Source: UBA5069 sp964560495 (GTDB taxonomy: Bacteria > Chloroflexota > Anaerolineae > Caldilineales > Caldilineaceae). Taken from it: DNA of 64,000 nt. This document shows, in pieces, positions 62,875-64,000 of the stretch. A program made the translations under genes and the position numbers. The DNA is taken from contig CAZLMM010000029.1 in NCBI GenBank assembly GCA_964560495.1, forward strand, positions 1-64,000, written 5' to 3'. The stretch's first letter is position 1; every line of letters starts with the position of its first letter. The notes beneath the pieces are model-generated. The model did no database searches, was not told the DNA's origin, and worked only from the letters and a program-made list of their open reading frames with translations.

Positions 62875-63930
62875 CTAGTCCGGGCGCAGTACAATTTTGG
62901 GAATACTTATCGCCCCATCCACCAGCCCGGCGAACGCAGATGCGCCCGCGCTGAGGGGGCGTTCTTCGATCCAGGTGGGCGAGGGCGCAACGATGCTGGC
63001 AGCCAGCAAAGCAAAGGCATGGGCGAAGTCTGCTGGCGTGTAGGCAAAACTGCCTTGAATCGTCACCTCCTGGCGCACCAGGTAGTTGGCGGCCAGCGGC
63101 GAGGTCTCATCGTGCAGGCCAATGTAGACGATGCGTCCGCCCGGCCGCACCAGTTGCAGCGCCAAAGCTCGCGTCGTGTTCGAGCCAACCGCGTCGATGA
63201 CGCTGACTGGGCCGTCGGGCAGGGCTGCACGCATCTGCTGTTGAGCGTCAGCTGCACTGGCGTCGATGAGCGCTGTTGCACCCCATGACTGGGCAAGCCG
63301 CAGACGCGCTGGCGTCCTGTCGCTCACTACGATGTCGCCGGCGTTTTGCGTCCGGGCCATCGCCAGACAGCACAGGCCGATGGCGCCTGCGCCCAGGATC
63401 AGCAGCGGCCCGTTACCATGCCACTGAGCATGGAATACGGCTCGCACTGCGCAGGCCAACGGCTCGGCCAATGCGCCGGCAATGTCGCTCATGCTGTCTG
63501 GCAACGGCCAACATTGGGCTGCGGGCGCAACGACATAGCGTGCGAATGCACCTGGGCGATGCGCGCCGATGATCTGGCGGCGCAAACAGAGGTTCGGGAG
63601 GCTATTTTCGCATAGGATACATGCGCCGCAGTTAACCAAGGGATTGACCGCCACCCGTTGGCTGGGGGCAGGGAGAGATCCGTCCGCCAACGCGCCGCCG
63701 CCGACCTGGGCAATCGACGCGCTGAATTCGTGCCCCATGACAAGCGGCGGCTTGCGCAGACTATTGTGACCCAGATAGCCGCTCAGCTCCGAGCCGCAGA
63801 TGCCTACAGTCGCGACCTCCAGCAGCACCTCATCGTCGCCAGGAACAGGCAACGGCATCTCCTGCATCTCCATCTGGCGAGGGCCAGTCCAGACCAGGCT
63901 CTTCATCACGGTGGGCAGATGTCCAGTCAT
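62875..63930 (-). CDS. Zinc-dependent alcohol dehydrogenase (sorbitol/threonine dehydrogenase type)
   Basis: A 351-residue MDR with zinc: catalytic ligands in VGICGSELSGYLG, MGHEFSA and a central Glu region, and four structural Cys in NCGACILCENSLPNLC. NAD-binding loop: LILGAGAIGLCC. The group oxidises polyols, threonine or galactitol-like substrates. AGAGGAG precedes the ATG at 63930. Its upstream neighbour (stop at 63948) is likely an enolase-superfamily sugar acid dehydratase, suggesting a sugar or sugar-acid catabolic operon. Confidence 0.88.
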   Translation of the reverse strand: MTGHLPTVMKSLVWTGPRQMEMQEMPLPVPGDDEVLLEVATVGICGSELSGYLGHNSLRKPPLVMGHEFSASIAQVGGGALADGSLPAPSQRVAVNPLVNCGACILCENSLPNLCLRRQIIGAHRPGAFARYVVAPAAQCWPLPDSMSDIAGALAEPLACAVRAVFHAQWHGNGPLLILGAGAIGLCCLAMARTQNAGDIVVSDRTPARLRLAQSWGATALIDASAADAQQQMRAALPDGPVSVIDAVGSNTTRALALQLVRPGGRIVYIGLHDETSPLAANYLVRQEVTIQGSFAYTPADFAHAFALLAASIVAPSPTWIEERPLSAGASAFAGLVDGAISIPKIVLRPD

Positions 63931-63947
63931 CGACGTTCTCCTCTTTG

Positions 63948-64000
63948 TCAGGCGACGCGAAAGCGCGCAATCACATCTTCATCCAGGTCGACTCCCAGGC
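63948..64000 (-). CDS. C-terminal end of a gene cut by the window (enolase-superfamily-like)
   Basis: Seventeen codons including the stop read LGVDLDEDVIARFRVA. This ending resembles mandelate racemase/galactonate dehydratase-type proteins (GLGVE.DE..l.r). The evidence is slight, but it precedes a sugar-type alcohol dehydrogenase by 17 bases. Confidence 0.35.
   Translation of the reverse strand, partial: LGVDLDEDVIARFRVA

Overview
The window reads as chromosomal DNA of a GC-rich, free-living bacterium, most likely a Chloroflexota member of the Anaerolineae/Caldilineae type. This is inferred from four traits: very large secreted proteins ending in Thr/Pro-rich linkers plus a short hydrophobic Pro-Ile-Val tail, a paralogous family of multi-pass 'DRRFxRKKYDAQQ' membrane proteins, a SAM-I riboswitch over a metY-osmC-metX-metW operon, and many intergenic palindromes. 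No rRNA, tRNA, CRISPR array, phage module or intact insertion sequence was seen.

Layout. 0.1-6 kb: an M24 peptidase, a PLP lyase-like enzyme, a GIY-YIG-like protein, a GT-C membrane glycosyltransferase-like protein and a 42-residue relic of an Rpn/YhgA-type gene. 6-16.6 kb: one gene for a 3506-residue secreted multidomain protein. 16.8-21.1 kb: the methionine operon on the minus strand, with promoter, SAM-I aptamer and terminator all visible. 21.2-26.7 kb: a KdpE fragment, a threonine/serine dehydratase, an HTH plus PD-(D/E)XK-like pair with a probable frameshift, then purC-purE-purK. 26.7-27.3 kb: a decayed sugar ABC transporter. 27.5-36 kb: a candidate metal and phosphate acquisition region. 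It has a TlpA-like lipoprotein, an FtsX-type permease with a His-rich loop, an ATPase, a DUF3299-like lipoprotein and alkaline phosphatase on the minus strand, and a divergent phytase-esterase/choice-of-anchor protein on the plus strand. 36-48.7 kb: a plus-strand run of metabolic genes (pyruvate kinase-like, PLP aminotransferase, transglutaminase-like, GyrI-like, Ddn-like, MBL, dienelactone hydrolase, flavodoxin, and three intact plus one broken medium-chain reductases).

48.8-62.6 kb is an accessory, decaying region. Three intact and one broken copy of the same multi-pass membrane protein lie on the minus strand. Three further isolated scraps of the same gene tail lie between other genes. Around them are toxin-antitoxin-like pairs (53.3, 54.1, 60.7 and 61.4 kb), a P450 pseudogene, an EthD-like gene with a nonsense codon, a 13-repeat secreted propeller protein and a methyltransferase. 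A direct repeat with 12-bp period (CGTTACG n5 YGTTACG) recurs three times here. The window closes with an SDR relic, a 50-nt perfect palindrome whose flank resembles the left edge of the window, a zinc alcohol dehydrogenase and the tail of another gene.

The most useful leads are the Zrg-like metal uptake cluster beside phosphatase/phytase genes, the membrane-protein paralogs with dispersed tail relics, the shared C-terminal P-I-V tails of the two secreted giants, and the OsmC gene inside a SAM-riboswitch operon. All functional statements come from reading motifs by eye; no database search was run.
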